The notes under the pieces were generated by a model. That model saw only the letters and a program-made list of their open reading frames with translations, did no database searches and was not told the origin of the DNA. The translations under genes and the position numbers were made by a program. A stretch of DNA of 5,368 nt from Bacteroidales bacterium (GTDB lineage: Bacteria > Bacteroidota > Bacteroidia > Bacteroidales > UBA932): positions 1-5,368 of the forward strand of contig JAGBSL010000094.1 in NCBI GenBank assembly GCA_017631875.1. The letters run 5' to 3'. This document shows positions 1 through 5,368 of this stretch, piece by piece; the stretch's first letter is position 1; the number at the start of each line of letters is the position of its first letter.

Positions 1-1
1 G

Positions 2-1144
2 AGGAATCATGCTGACAAGCATTTCGTTCTTGCCGGTAATATAGATCTTAATAATATAAACTGGAAGCCTTTTGAATTTTCCGGCAGTCTTGACGGAAAA
101 GGTTTTGTTGTTTCAAACCTTTATGTAAACCGCACAGACGATTATCAGGGATTATTCTCTAAGATCAAAGGATATTACAACGATCCTATTAAAGTCAAGA
201 ATCTGACAATCAGGGGAGTGAATATATCGTCAGACAATTCTTATGTCGGTGCTGTAGCGGGTCTGTCAGAAGGTTCCTTTATACAGAATTGCAAGGTAAT
301 CCTAACTGAGGGATCGGAAATCAGTGGATATGATGATGTCGGTGGAATCGTTGGTCAAGCATGGAATTCGGATTACAAGACTGTATATGACTGTGAAGTC
401 GAATCTCAGTTTGACGGCCCGGCAATCATAGGTAATTCTGCCGTTGGCGGAATTACAGGTGCAGGAATCTGTGAAGGATGTAAAGTGAATGCTGATATCG
501 CAGGTGTTAAAAATGTTGGTGGAATTACCGGATATTTTGATCAGGATGCACTTGAGTTGTCTGCGATAGTATTAGACTGTTCGTATAGTGGAGAAATCAA
601 CGGTACTGAGAATGTAGGTGGCATTGCGGGATGCTTTGAATATGGATCCATCAAATCATGTAAGGTAAATGCTGATATTGTTGCAGAAGGAAACTATGTG
701 GGAGGTATAGTCGGATACTGCAAATATGTCGGATATGCTACAGTTCCTATAACAGCCTGTTACTCAGATGGTCAGATAACAGTATCTTCACGTTCAGAGA
801 ACGTTGGTGGTATTGTTGGACACGGACATGATTATATGGTAGTATCATTATCTTATTCTACAATGACTTCATCATCTTCTTCTTTTGATGCAATAGGAGG
901 CTATCAATATAATCGTTCTGGTAGAGAAGAGTATGCTGCTCAAATTGTAGATTGCTGCACAGTAGCAAACACAGATAGAGATGGCACAAATATAAAGAGT
1001 AACTGCACAGACATTACGTCTTTCCTGCGTGATGCATACTCTGAGCATGCTGGCCTTTGGGATTTCAAAAATACCTGGACTTGGTCAGGCAAAGTGAATG
1101 GCAAGCAGGTAAATGTGTCATGTCCGCATCTGGCATGGGAATAG
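2..1144 (+). CDS. GLUG-repeat beta-solenoid surface protein, C-terminal part (5' truncated)
   Basis: The frame is open from the window's left edge to a TAG at 1142-1144, giving 380 visible residues; the true start lies upstream. A GTG at 218 in this frame is internal, because the 72 codons before it encode the usual entry to a GLUG domain (residues about 7-72: an 'LAGNIDL...W.PF' segment, then 'G.LDGKG', 'GLF' and 'NLTI'). From residue 82 onward there are seven V-G-[GA]-[IV]-x-G turns (residues 82, 113, 148, 172, 205, 233, 269) and a decayed eighth near 299, each followed by a short strand that usually carries a cysteine. This pattern is known from right-handed beta-solenoid stalks of secreted or surface proteins, often adhesin-like, in gut Bacteroidota. 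The last 45 residues, Trp-rich and ending CPHLAWE, look like a cap. No enzyme motif, transmembrane segment or T9SS-like C-terminal domain is visible. The ligand is unknown, and any signal peptide would lie outside the window. Confidence 0.85.
   Translation, partial: RNHADKHFVLAGNIDLNNINWKPFEFSGSLDGKGFVVSNLYVNRTDDYQGLFSKIKGYYNDPIKVKNLTIRGVNISSDNSYVGAVAGLSEGSFIQNCKVILTEGSEISGYDDVGGIVGQAWNSDYKTVYDCEVESQFDGPAIIGNSAVGGITGAGICEGCKVNADIAGVKNVGGITGYFDQDALELSAIVLDCSYSGEINGTENVGGIAGCFEYGSIKSCKVNADIVAEGNYVGGIVGYCKYVGYATVPITACYSDGQITVSSRSENVGGIVGHGHDYMVVSLSYSTMTSSSSSFDAIGGYQYNRSGREEYAAQIVDCCTVANTDRDGTNIKSNCTDITSFLRDAYSEHAGLWDFKNTWTWSGKVNGKQVNVSCPHLAWE
245..970 (+). repeat. Tandem GLUG protein repeats
   Basis: Seven clear GLUG units plus one degenerate unit lie in tandem, spaced about 24-36 residues apart. 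The protein pattern is V-G-G-I-x-G, a variable loop, then a strand of the type x-x-[DNSGA]-C-x-[VY]. At DNA level most units have diverged, but 479-498 and 659-678 match at 18 of 20 bases and both encode CKVNADI, which points to a local duplication about 180 bases long. The spread of unit spacings indicates loops of different length between solenoid turns. Confidence 0.8.
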
Positions 1145-1165
1145 TCTGATGGCATAGATATTGAC

Positions 1166-1210
1166 TTTCTCATAACACAATAATTTTATAATTGTTAGTG
1201 TTATGAGAAA
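1166..1210 (+). promoter_or_regulatory. Long inverted repeat covering the lipoprotein start codon
   Basis: Bases 1166-1178 and 1198-1210 are perfect 13-bp inverted complements (TTTCTCATAACAC / GTGTTATGAGAAA). Allowing a bulged A at 1197, the stem continues for seven more pairs (1179-1185 with 1190-1196, one G-U) to a TTAT loop. The ATG of the following gene (1203-1205) lies inside the 3' arm. In an mRNA starting upstream, the start codon would be paired. No T-run follows the stem on either strand, so a standard intrinsic terminator is unlikely. The structure is directly visible; a regulatory role is inference. Confidence 0.5.
1187..1194 (+). promoter_or_regulatory. Weak candidate -7 element for the lipoprotein gene
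   Basis: TATAATTG matches the Bacteroidota -7 consensus TAnnTTTG at all but one fixed position. The nearest upstream TTG (1161-1163) is 23 bases away, longer than the usual spacing to a -33 element, so the call is weak. If used, transcription would begin around 1200-1203, making the transcript nearly leaderless and leaving most of the 1166-1210 hairpin out of it. Confidence 0.22.
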
Positions 1211-1709
1211 AGTTATGTTAGTAGTGTCTATGGCGGTTGCATTGGCAGCCATGACAGGATGTAAGGAGAATGCCGGTTATAGGGCTGAAAGACAGGCTAT
1301 GGACGGCCAGATGAGACAGGAACGCAAGTTCATGGATCAGGCAATAAAGGATCATAGTCCCGACGTCCAGAGAGTAGATCTCATCGACAGCACGGTAGTA
1401 TACACCCATATATATGATGGTATCATCGATATCAAGGCTTATACGTTCAGCGGAGATACATGCGTGGAAGTCGAGAGAGTGTATACATTCCCTAACCAGA
1501 TGATGGCCCTTCGCCATTATAGGAATGCGATCGAGAAGGCGGAATTATATGATAATATCCAGCTCTTCAATAACCAGGTGAAATATGACCTTAAGCATCA
1601 GCAGCACGAACTTGAAACCAAGGGCCTGACTGCTGAACAGCTTAAAGCGAAATTCGAGGCCCAGATCGACAAGGCCAAGGCAGACCTTAAGCATCATCAT
1701 AAAAAGTAA
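1203..1709 (+). CDS. Small lipoprotein of unknown function (168 aa)
   Basis: The N-terminus is a type II signal peptide: basic RK at 2-3, a hydrophobic stretch at 4-17, and a lipobox-like M-T-G-C with the lipidated cysteine at residue 20. The following K-E only partly resembles the charged export signals of surface lipoproteins in this phylum. I chose the ATG at 1203 because it keeps the basic n-region; starting at Met5 (1215) would lose it, although GAGAAAAG just before Met5 is a weak ribosome-site-like stretch. The mature part has a charged helical segment (about 24-50), a strand-rich core (about 58-96) with one cysteine at 87, and two helices (about 98-117 and 142-163) ending in a K/H tail, KHHHKK. 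I do not recognise a family. It lies 58 bases after the GLUG gene on the same strand, so cotranscription is possible, and it is convergent with rho. Reading frame and lipoprotein nature are well supported; function is not known. Confidence 0.8.
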   Translation: MRKVMLVVSMAVALAAMTGCKENAGYRAERQAMDGQMRQERKFMDQAIKDHSPDVQRVDLIDSTVVYTHIYDGIIDIKAYTFSGDTCVEVERVYTFPNQMMALRHYRNAIEKAELYDNIQLFNNQVKYDLKHQQHELETKGLTAEQLKAKFEAQIDKAKADLKHHHKK

Positions 1710-1745
1710 AATTAAAGACGCTCTGCGGAGCGTCTTTAATTTTAC
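1706..1745. terminator. Bidirectional intrinsic terminator shared by the lipoprotein gene and rho
   Basis: Bases 1706-1723 and 1728-1745 form a perfect 18-bp stem around a TGCG tetraloop. The GC-rich core (GACGCTC / GAGCGTC) is flanked by A-rich and T-rich arms, so on each strand the core is followed by TTTAATTTT; on the - strand the T-rich run continues. The + strand stop TAA (1707-1709) and the - strand stop TAA (1742-1744) both lie inside the stem. It should end transcription from both converging genes. Confidence 0.88.
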
Positions 1746-3562
1746 ATATCATCATCCTGCAGATACTGCAGCAATTCTTCATTTGTCTTTCTCTTGTTCA
1801 TCCTGTTCTGGAGGATTTCCATTGCCTCAATGCAGTTCATGTCGGCCAGGAACTTACGCATTACCCAGATGCGGTTCGCAATGCCAGGGGAGTAGAGAAG
1901 ATCGTCGCGACGGGTACTTGAAAGTGTAACATCCACGGCAGGGAAGATACGCTTGTTGGCGAGTCTGCGGTCGAGCTGAAGCTCCATGTTACCTGTTCCC
2001 TTGAACTCCTCGAAGATGACTTCATCCATCTTTGAACCGGTCTCGGTGAGGGCTGTAGCAAGAATTGTGAGCGAACCTCCGTTCTCGATGTTACGTGCGG
2101 CTCCGAAGAATCTCTTTGGCTTGTGGAGCGCATTGGCATCGACACCACCGGAAAGAACCTTTCCTGATGCTGGCTGTACTGTATTGTAAGCACGAGCAAG
2201 ACGTGTAATCGAATCAAGAAGGATAACAACATCGTGTCCGCACTCGACCATTCTCTTGGCCTTCTCAAGGACCATGTTGGCAACCTTTACATGTCTTTCA
2301 GCCGGTTCGTCGAATGTAGATGCTACAACCTCTGCCTTTACGCTGCGGGCCATGTCAGTAACCTCCTCAGGGCGCTCGTCGATAAGCAGTACGATCATGT
2401 AAACCTCAGGATGGTTGTCGGCGATAGCGTTGGCAATTGACTTCAGGAGCATTGTCTTACCTGTCTTAGGCTGCGCAACGATGAGTCCGCGCTGTCCCTT
2501 TCCGATAGGTGTGAACATGTCCACGATACGACAAGACATGTCGTTGTGACCGTTTCCAAGGAGATTGAACTTCTCGTCAGGGAAGAGTGGAGTCAGGAAG
2601 TCGAACGGAATTCTGTCTCTGATGAACTCCGGAGTGCGTCCGTTGATGTACTTGATCTTTACGAGAGGGAAGTACTTGTCGCCTGCCTTTGGAGGTCTGA
2701 TCTCACCAGTCACAGTGTCACCGGTCTTGAGCGCATGCTGCTTGATCTGGTACTGTGAGACGTAAATGTCGTCCGGCGAGTTAAGGTAATTGTAGTCCGA
2801 CGAACGGAGGAATCCGTAACCCTCAGGAAGGATTTCAAGAACACCGGTAGCCTCTACGACGCCTTCGAATTCGGGCTGCTGCGGTTGTGGCTGTTGCTGA
2901 GGCTTCTGCTGTTTGTGGTCTTTAGGTTCCCTTTGCTCCTTATGTGGTCTCTGCTCCTTAGGAGTCTCCTGAGCGGGAACTTCCTTAGGTGTATTTTCTT
3001 CTGCAGGCTCTGTAGAAACTGGCTCTACTGGAACTGCGGCAGGCTTCTTGTCGCCTTTCTGGATTCTGGCGCGCTTCTGCTTAGGCTGCTTTGGTTGCGC
3101 CTCTTCAGTAGCAGTCTTAGCTTCAGTAACTTCTTCCTTTGGGTTCTCTTCCTTTACCGGAGCTTCAGCTGCAGGAGTGTTCTCCTTCTGTACTGGCTCT
3201 TCTGCCTTATTCTGCTTCTGCGGCTTTCTGCCTCGCTTTTTAGGCTGCTTGGCCGGAGTCTCAGCCGGTGTAGTTTCTGTCGTAGATTTCTCCACTTCAG
3301 CTATGACTTCCGTCGAAACGACAGTTGTCTCTTCCTTTTTCTCTGCAGGCTTTTCTGCAGTTTTCTCTTTCTTAGGTCTGCCGCGCTTCTTTCTATCCGG
3401 TCTTTCCGGAGCATTCTTTGCGTCGACAGCTGCTTCGTGATCAAGAATCGCATAGACCAGATCATCCTTTTCCATCTTCTTGAATCCTTTTACTGCAAGT
3501 TCTGAAGCGATGGAACGGAGCTGCTCTATGTCCATTTCCTTAAGATCGTTCTTGTTGTGCAT
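1742..3562 (-). CDS. rho: Transcription termination factor Rho with long disordered insertion
   Basis: Rho is a hexameric RNA-dependent ATPase/helicase that loads on C-rich nascent RNA and releases RNA polymerase. At 606 residues this one is far longer than E. coli Rho (419). In order: Rho N-terminal helical domain (about 5-43); a disordered K/E/P/Q/A/T-rich insertion (about 45-232) with two basic RGR motifs (RGRP at 60-63, RGRK at 110-113) and a Q/P-rich end; a cold-shock-type RNA-binding domain (about 236-310); then the ATPase. Visible catalytic motifs are Walker A (AQPKTGKT, 363-370), Walker B with the RLARAYN stretch (444-460), the Q-loop region (GGVDANALH, 472-480), the R-loop (KGTGN, 521-525) and the arginine-finger region (STRRDDLL, 549-556). 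The core looks intact. The start at 3562 gives the full N-terminal domain; no Shine-Dalgarno is seen, as is usual in this phylum. Met10, preceded by AAGGA, is a less likely start. It has its own promoter and leader and ends in the hairpin shared with the lipoprotein gene. Confidence 0.97.
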   Translation of the reverse strand: MHNKNDLKEMDIEQLRSIASELAVKGFKKMEKDDLVYAILDHEAAVDAKNAPERPDRKKRGRPKKEKTAEKPAEKKEETTVVSTEVIAEVEKSTTETTPAETPAKQPKKRGRKPQKQNKAEEPVQKENTPAAEAPVKEENPKEEVTEAKTATEEAQPKQPKQKRARIQKGDKKPAAVPVEPVSTEPAEENTPKEVPAQETPKEQRPHKEQREPKDHKQQKPQQQPQPQQPEFEGVVEATGVLEILPEGYGFLRSSDYNYLNSPDDIYVSQYQIKQHALKTGDTVTGEIRPPKAGDKYFPLVKIKYINGRTPEFIRDRIPFDFLTPLFPDEKFNLLGNGHNDMSCRIVDMFTPIGKGQRGLIVAQPKTGKTMLLKSIANAIADNHPEVYMIVLLIDERPEEVTDMARSVKAEVVASTFDEPAERHVKVANMVLEKAKRMVECGHDVVILLDSITRLARAYNTVQPASGKVLSGGVDANALHKPKRFFGAARNIENGGSLTILATALTETGSKMDEVIFEEFKGTGNMELQLDRRLANKRIFPAVDVTLSSTRRDDLLYSPGIANRIWVMRKFLADMNCIEAMEILQNRMNKRKTNEELLQYLQDDDM

Positions 3563-3668
3563 AATATAAATGTGTGATAAATTAATTCCAATAAATGGAT
3601 ATGATTTCGGGAGAGTAATAGCAAAATGCTTGCTAAACGAAATGTACGTGAGTCAAAAAGATCATTTT
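3563..3668 (-). promoter_or_regulatory. Predicted 5' leader of rho (about 106 bases)
   Basis: This stretch lies between the start site predicted from the -7 element and the rho ATG. It is A+T-rich, but the transcript would hold about twice as many C as G residues (20 against 10 by count), including a pyrimidine cluster ACTCTCCC near 3610-3617. C-over-G bias is a feature of Rho loading sites, and rho is known to be autoregulated through its leader in E. coli. A short 5-bp hairpin (3620-3624 with 3630-3634) is the only other structure noted. No open reading frame of note and no known riboswitch is seen. The leader assignment depends on the promoter call, and autoregulation is inference. Confidence 0.4.
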
Positions 3669-3671
3669 GAC
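3652..3671. promoter_or_regulatory. Operator-like palindrome at the predicted rho transcription start
   Basis: GTCAAAA (3652-3658) and TTTTGAC (3665-3671) are perfect inverted complements around AGATCA, whose centre GATC is itself palindromic, so 18 of 20 bases are symmetric. The centre lies about 14 bases downstream of the -7 element and the palindrome spans the expected start site. This placement suits a dimeric repressor site or a short 5'-end hairpin in the mRNA. The symmetry is seen directly; the role is inferred. Confidence 0.42.
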
Positions 3672-3674
3672 ATA

Positions 3675-3705
3675 CAAATATAAATAAAAAAATGCGGAAC
3701 TCAAA
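3675..3705 (-). promoter_or_regulatory. Primary sigma-factor promoter of rho (Bacteroidota consensus)
   Basis: Read on the - strand, TTTG at 3705-3702 (-33 element) is followed after 19 bases by TATATTTG at 3682-3675, a full match to the TAnnTTTG -7 consensus of Bacteroidota. The expected start is near 3668. The -33 element coincides with the loop of the lptD terminator and the -7 element follows directly on its T-rich tract, so rho appears to be transcribed independently of lptD. Confidence 0.7.
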
Positions 3706-3721
3706 TCAGTTCCGCATTTTT
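3681..3721 (-). terminator. Intrinsic terminator of lptD
   Basis: On the - strand a perfect 14-bp stem (3721-3708 with 3701-3688; core TGCGGAACT / AGTTCCGCA) encloses a six-base loop, GATTTG, and runs into TTTTTTTATTT. The stem begins 21 bases after the lptD stop codon. This is a standard Rho-independent terminator and it separates lptD from rho. Confidence 0.88.
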
Positions 3722-3742
3722 GTGTATTAAATGAAGTAAATT

Positions 3743-5368
3743 TTAGAATACATTATCATAGTAACTGCTGCTCTTCTTGAATCTCAACAGGTCAGCAAGT
3801 GCAGCTGCGTTAGCCTGGATTCTGAAACTCCAGCTCTGCCATTTTCCGGTAGGGACCCATGATACATTGATGTTGAAGCAGTGCAGGTCGTAAGTCGCGG
3901 CAATCTGCGTAGCTCCCATCTGAAGGGCCATAAGGTCGAAGTTGGTGCTCATCTGCATTGACAGACGCGGCGTGAGCTTGATATTACCGCTCATACCTAA
4001 TGTCTGGGTGAAGTTCTTGACCTTTGTCATCTGCTCGTTAGCGTACTGGAATGTCGGCCTGTAATTGAACGAGTAGTTGAAGTTTACTGACCACGGTACA
4101 TTCGGATTCATATAATAAAGGTATCCGCCGGGAATATACTCACCGGTAACCGGGTGGTAGTAAATCCTCGTATAATGGTCAGCTGGGTTTCCTCCGGCCT
4201 GCTTGGTTCCGTCGTTTCCGTTGATCTTTCCTTCTCCGGAAAGTGAGTATGAAAGCGAAAGGGTAGCAGTGTTCAGTCTCAGAAGTCCCTGTCCCTGAGT
4301 AATGGCGAACTTGTTTACTCTGACAACCTTCTTGTCCTGAACCTCCATCGCATAAGGATCAAAGTTCATGTTGCCGCTGATACCCAGCTTGCCGAAAATC
4401 GACGTGTTCATGGTCATTCCGACGTTGCTCATCTTGAACTGCTCCGCAAGGAAGTTGTATCCGGTAGTGAAGTTCAGGTTGTCGATCAGCTTGATCTTTT
4501 TCGTGCCTGTTCCGGTCGTATCCTTGAGGTCGCGTACCTTAGCCTCAAAGTTGTTTCCGAGCGAGAGGTTAAGGCTGGCAGTCTTTCCCTTGCTTGGATA
4601 TGAACCCACATTTCCAGCGTAGATGTTATAGTCCTGCGTCTGGGCTTTTCCGTTCTTATCAATATATGTAAGCGTTCTCCAGCCGTTGAAATATGTTCCC
4701 TTTTCAGGACTGAACGATGCTGAAACAGACGGAGTCACGACATGGCGTATCGCCTGCAGTTTCCTATGCTTTCCGAAGTTGAACATACCGTACAGACGCG
4801 TGCTCATCGAGATGCTTCCCGAATAGTTATGCGTTGCTCCGAATGTTCCGAATGCCTTTCCCTTTATATCTTCGACCTTTCCTGCATCAGGATTATACTC
4901 CTTTTCCGTCTTCCTGAAGAACCAGTTCATTCCGTATGATACACTCGGAGTCACATTGATGTACTTAAGGAGCGTAAAGTTTGGAAGACCGATCTGGAAA
5001 TTATGGGTCATACCGTTCTGGAACTTGTCCCAGAATCCCGGCTTGTTGAACTCGTCTGCCTTGAAGTTGATCTTGTTCTGGAATGAAGTGTTGTATCCCA
5101 GAGAGAACTTCTCGTAGAATTTCTCCTTTCCGACTCTGTTCTTCTGCTTGAAAGGGTAGAAGCGGCTCACAGAGAGTGTGAGGTTAGGAAGGGTGAAAGA
5201 GTACGAGCTGTCTCGCGAGTTCTGGCTATGCAGGGCATTGAGAGACAGGTTTATCTTTCCGTTCCAGTTCCTTGAGTATGAAATCGAAGACGATATCTGG
5301 TTCTGGAGCGCTTCGGTCACCGATGTCGAATTATATCGGCCGTTCGAAGGGCTGGAGAAGTTTACGGA
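3743..5368 (-). CDS. lptD: LPS-assembly outer-membrane protein LptD, C-terminal barrel (5' truncated)
   Basis: LptD forms the outer-membrane barrel that, with LptE, places lipopolysaccharide in the outer leaflet. The frame is open from the right edge to TAA at 3743-3745, giving 541 visible residues; the N-terminal periplasmic domain and part of the barrel lie outside the window. The GTG codon at 5318-5320 is internal, since coding continues without break through 16 more residues. The sequence is a run of alternating polar and aromatic strands with Gly/Asn/Ser-rich turns, as in a large barrel. Segments resembling the Bacteroidota LptD family are RHVVTPSVSASFSP (visible residues 208-221) and the region near the end with DLHCF and SWVPTGKW (about 494-509). 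The last residue is Phe, as expected for a substrate of the Bam complex. Only one cysteine is visible (497), so the disulfide pattern of E. coli LptD cannot be judged here. A terminator follows the stop codon. The family is assigned by recognition of sequence style; the paired signature segments make it fairly secure. Confidence 0.82.
   Translation of the reverse strand, partial: SVNFSSPSNGRYNSTSVTEALQNQISSSISYSRNWNGKINLSLNALHSQNSRDSSYSFTLPNLTLSVSRFYPFKQKNRVGKEKFYEKFSLGYNTSFQNKINFKADEFNKPGFWDKFQNGMTHNFQIGLPNFTLLKYINVTPSVSYGMNWFFRKTEKEYNPDAGKVEDIKGKAFGTFGATHNYSGSISMSTRLYGMFNFGKHRKLQAIRHVVTPSVSASFSPEKGTYFNGWRTLTYIDKNGKAQTQDYNIYAGNVGSYPSKGKTASLNLSLGNNFEAKVRDLKDTTGTGTKKIKLIDNLNFTTGYNFLAEQFKMSNVGMTMNTSIFGKLGISGNMNFDPYAMEVQDKKVVRVNKFAITQGQGLLRLNTATLSLSYSLSGEGKINGNDGTKQAGGNPADHYTRIYYHPVTGEYIPGGYLYYMNPNVPWSVNFNYSFNYRPTFQYANEQMTKVKNFTQTLGMSGNIKLTPRLSMQMSTNFDLMALQMGATQIAATYDLHCFNINVSWVPTGKWQSWSFRIQANAAALADLLRFKKSSSYYDNVF

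Noticed and set aside
218..1144. GTG at 218 as the start of the GLUG protein
   Set aside because: The frame is open upstream to the window edge and the upstream 72 codons encode a typical GLUG-domain entry, so the GTG is an internal valine.
940..1173. 77-codon - strand open frame over the end of the GLUG gene
   Set aside because: It is antisense to a well-supported coding frame and shows no recognisable domain.
1166..1210. Intrinsic terminator for the GLUG gene
   Set aside because: The stem is A+T-rich and lacks a T-run after it on either strand, and it overlaps the next gene's start.
1861..2283. 140-codon - strand open frame inside rho
   Set aside because: It is an out-of-frame shadow of the conserved Rho ATPase domain, which is intact in its own frame.
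2954..2964. CTCCTTAGGAG palindrome in the rho insertion
   Set aside because: It arises from repeated Pro-Lys-Glu and Lys-Glu-Gln codons in coding sequence and has no regulatory context.
2885..3505. 206-codon + strand open frame rich in Leu, Phe and Arg, and a 130-codon one at 3048-3440
   Set aside because: Both are antisense to the low-complexity insertion of rho, whose biased codons remove stops from the opposite strand. The translations are low-complexity and no start signal is seen.
3743..5320. GTG at 5318-5320 as the start of a complete 525-residue protein
   Set aside because: Coding continues upstream to the window edge without a stop, and no signal peptide follows the GTG, so it is an internal valine in a truncated LptD.
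1..5368. CRISPR array, mobile element, tRNA or rRNA
   Set aside because: No regular direct repeats with spacers, transposase, terminal inverted repeats with target duplications, or RNA-gene sequence was seen on either strand.

Overview
The window looks like chromosomal DNA from a member of Bacteroidota, most likely order Bacteroidales; genus is not resolved. The evidence is a Bacteroidota-type LptD beta-barrel, a Rho factor with the long charged insertion typical of this phylum, a GLUG-repeat surface protein, a lipoprotein, absence of clear Shine-Dalgarno sequences, and a promoter matching the phylum's TTTG / TAnnTTTG consensus.

Layout. On the + strand, bases 2-1144 hold the 3' part of a GLUG-repeat beta-solenoid protein that begins before the window. 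A 58-base gap follows, with a long inverted repeat that runs into the start of the next gene. Bases 1203-1709 encode a small lipoprotein of unknown function. It converges on rho (1742-3562, - strand), and the two genes share one perfect 18-bp hairpin that contains both stop codons and should terminate transcription both ways. Upstream of rho, a 180-base gap holds a roughly 106-base leader, a palindrome at the predicted start site, a strong-looking promoter, and the intrinsic terminator of the next gene, with the promoter's -33 element lying in the terminator's loop. Bases 3743-5368 (- strand) are the C-terminal barrel part of lptD, cut by the window edge.

How the genes relate. LptD (insertion of lipopolysaccharide into the outer membrane) and Rho (transcription termination) read in the same direction but appear to be separate transcription units because a terminator and a promoter lie between them. 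The GLUG protein and the lipoprotein are envelope or surface proteins with no visible functional link to rho. I see no mobile element, CRISPR array, tRNA, rRNA, phage gene or defence cassette. The genes are ordinary housekeeping and envelope genes. The items most worth checking are in the intergenic DNA (overlapping terminator and promoter, operator-like palindrome, start-codon hairpin) and in the disordered insertion of Rho.
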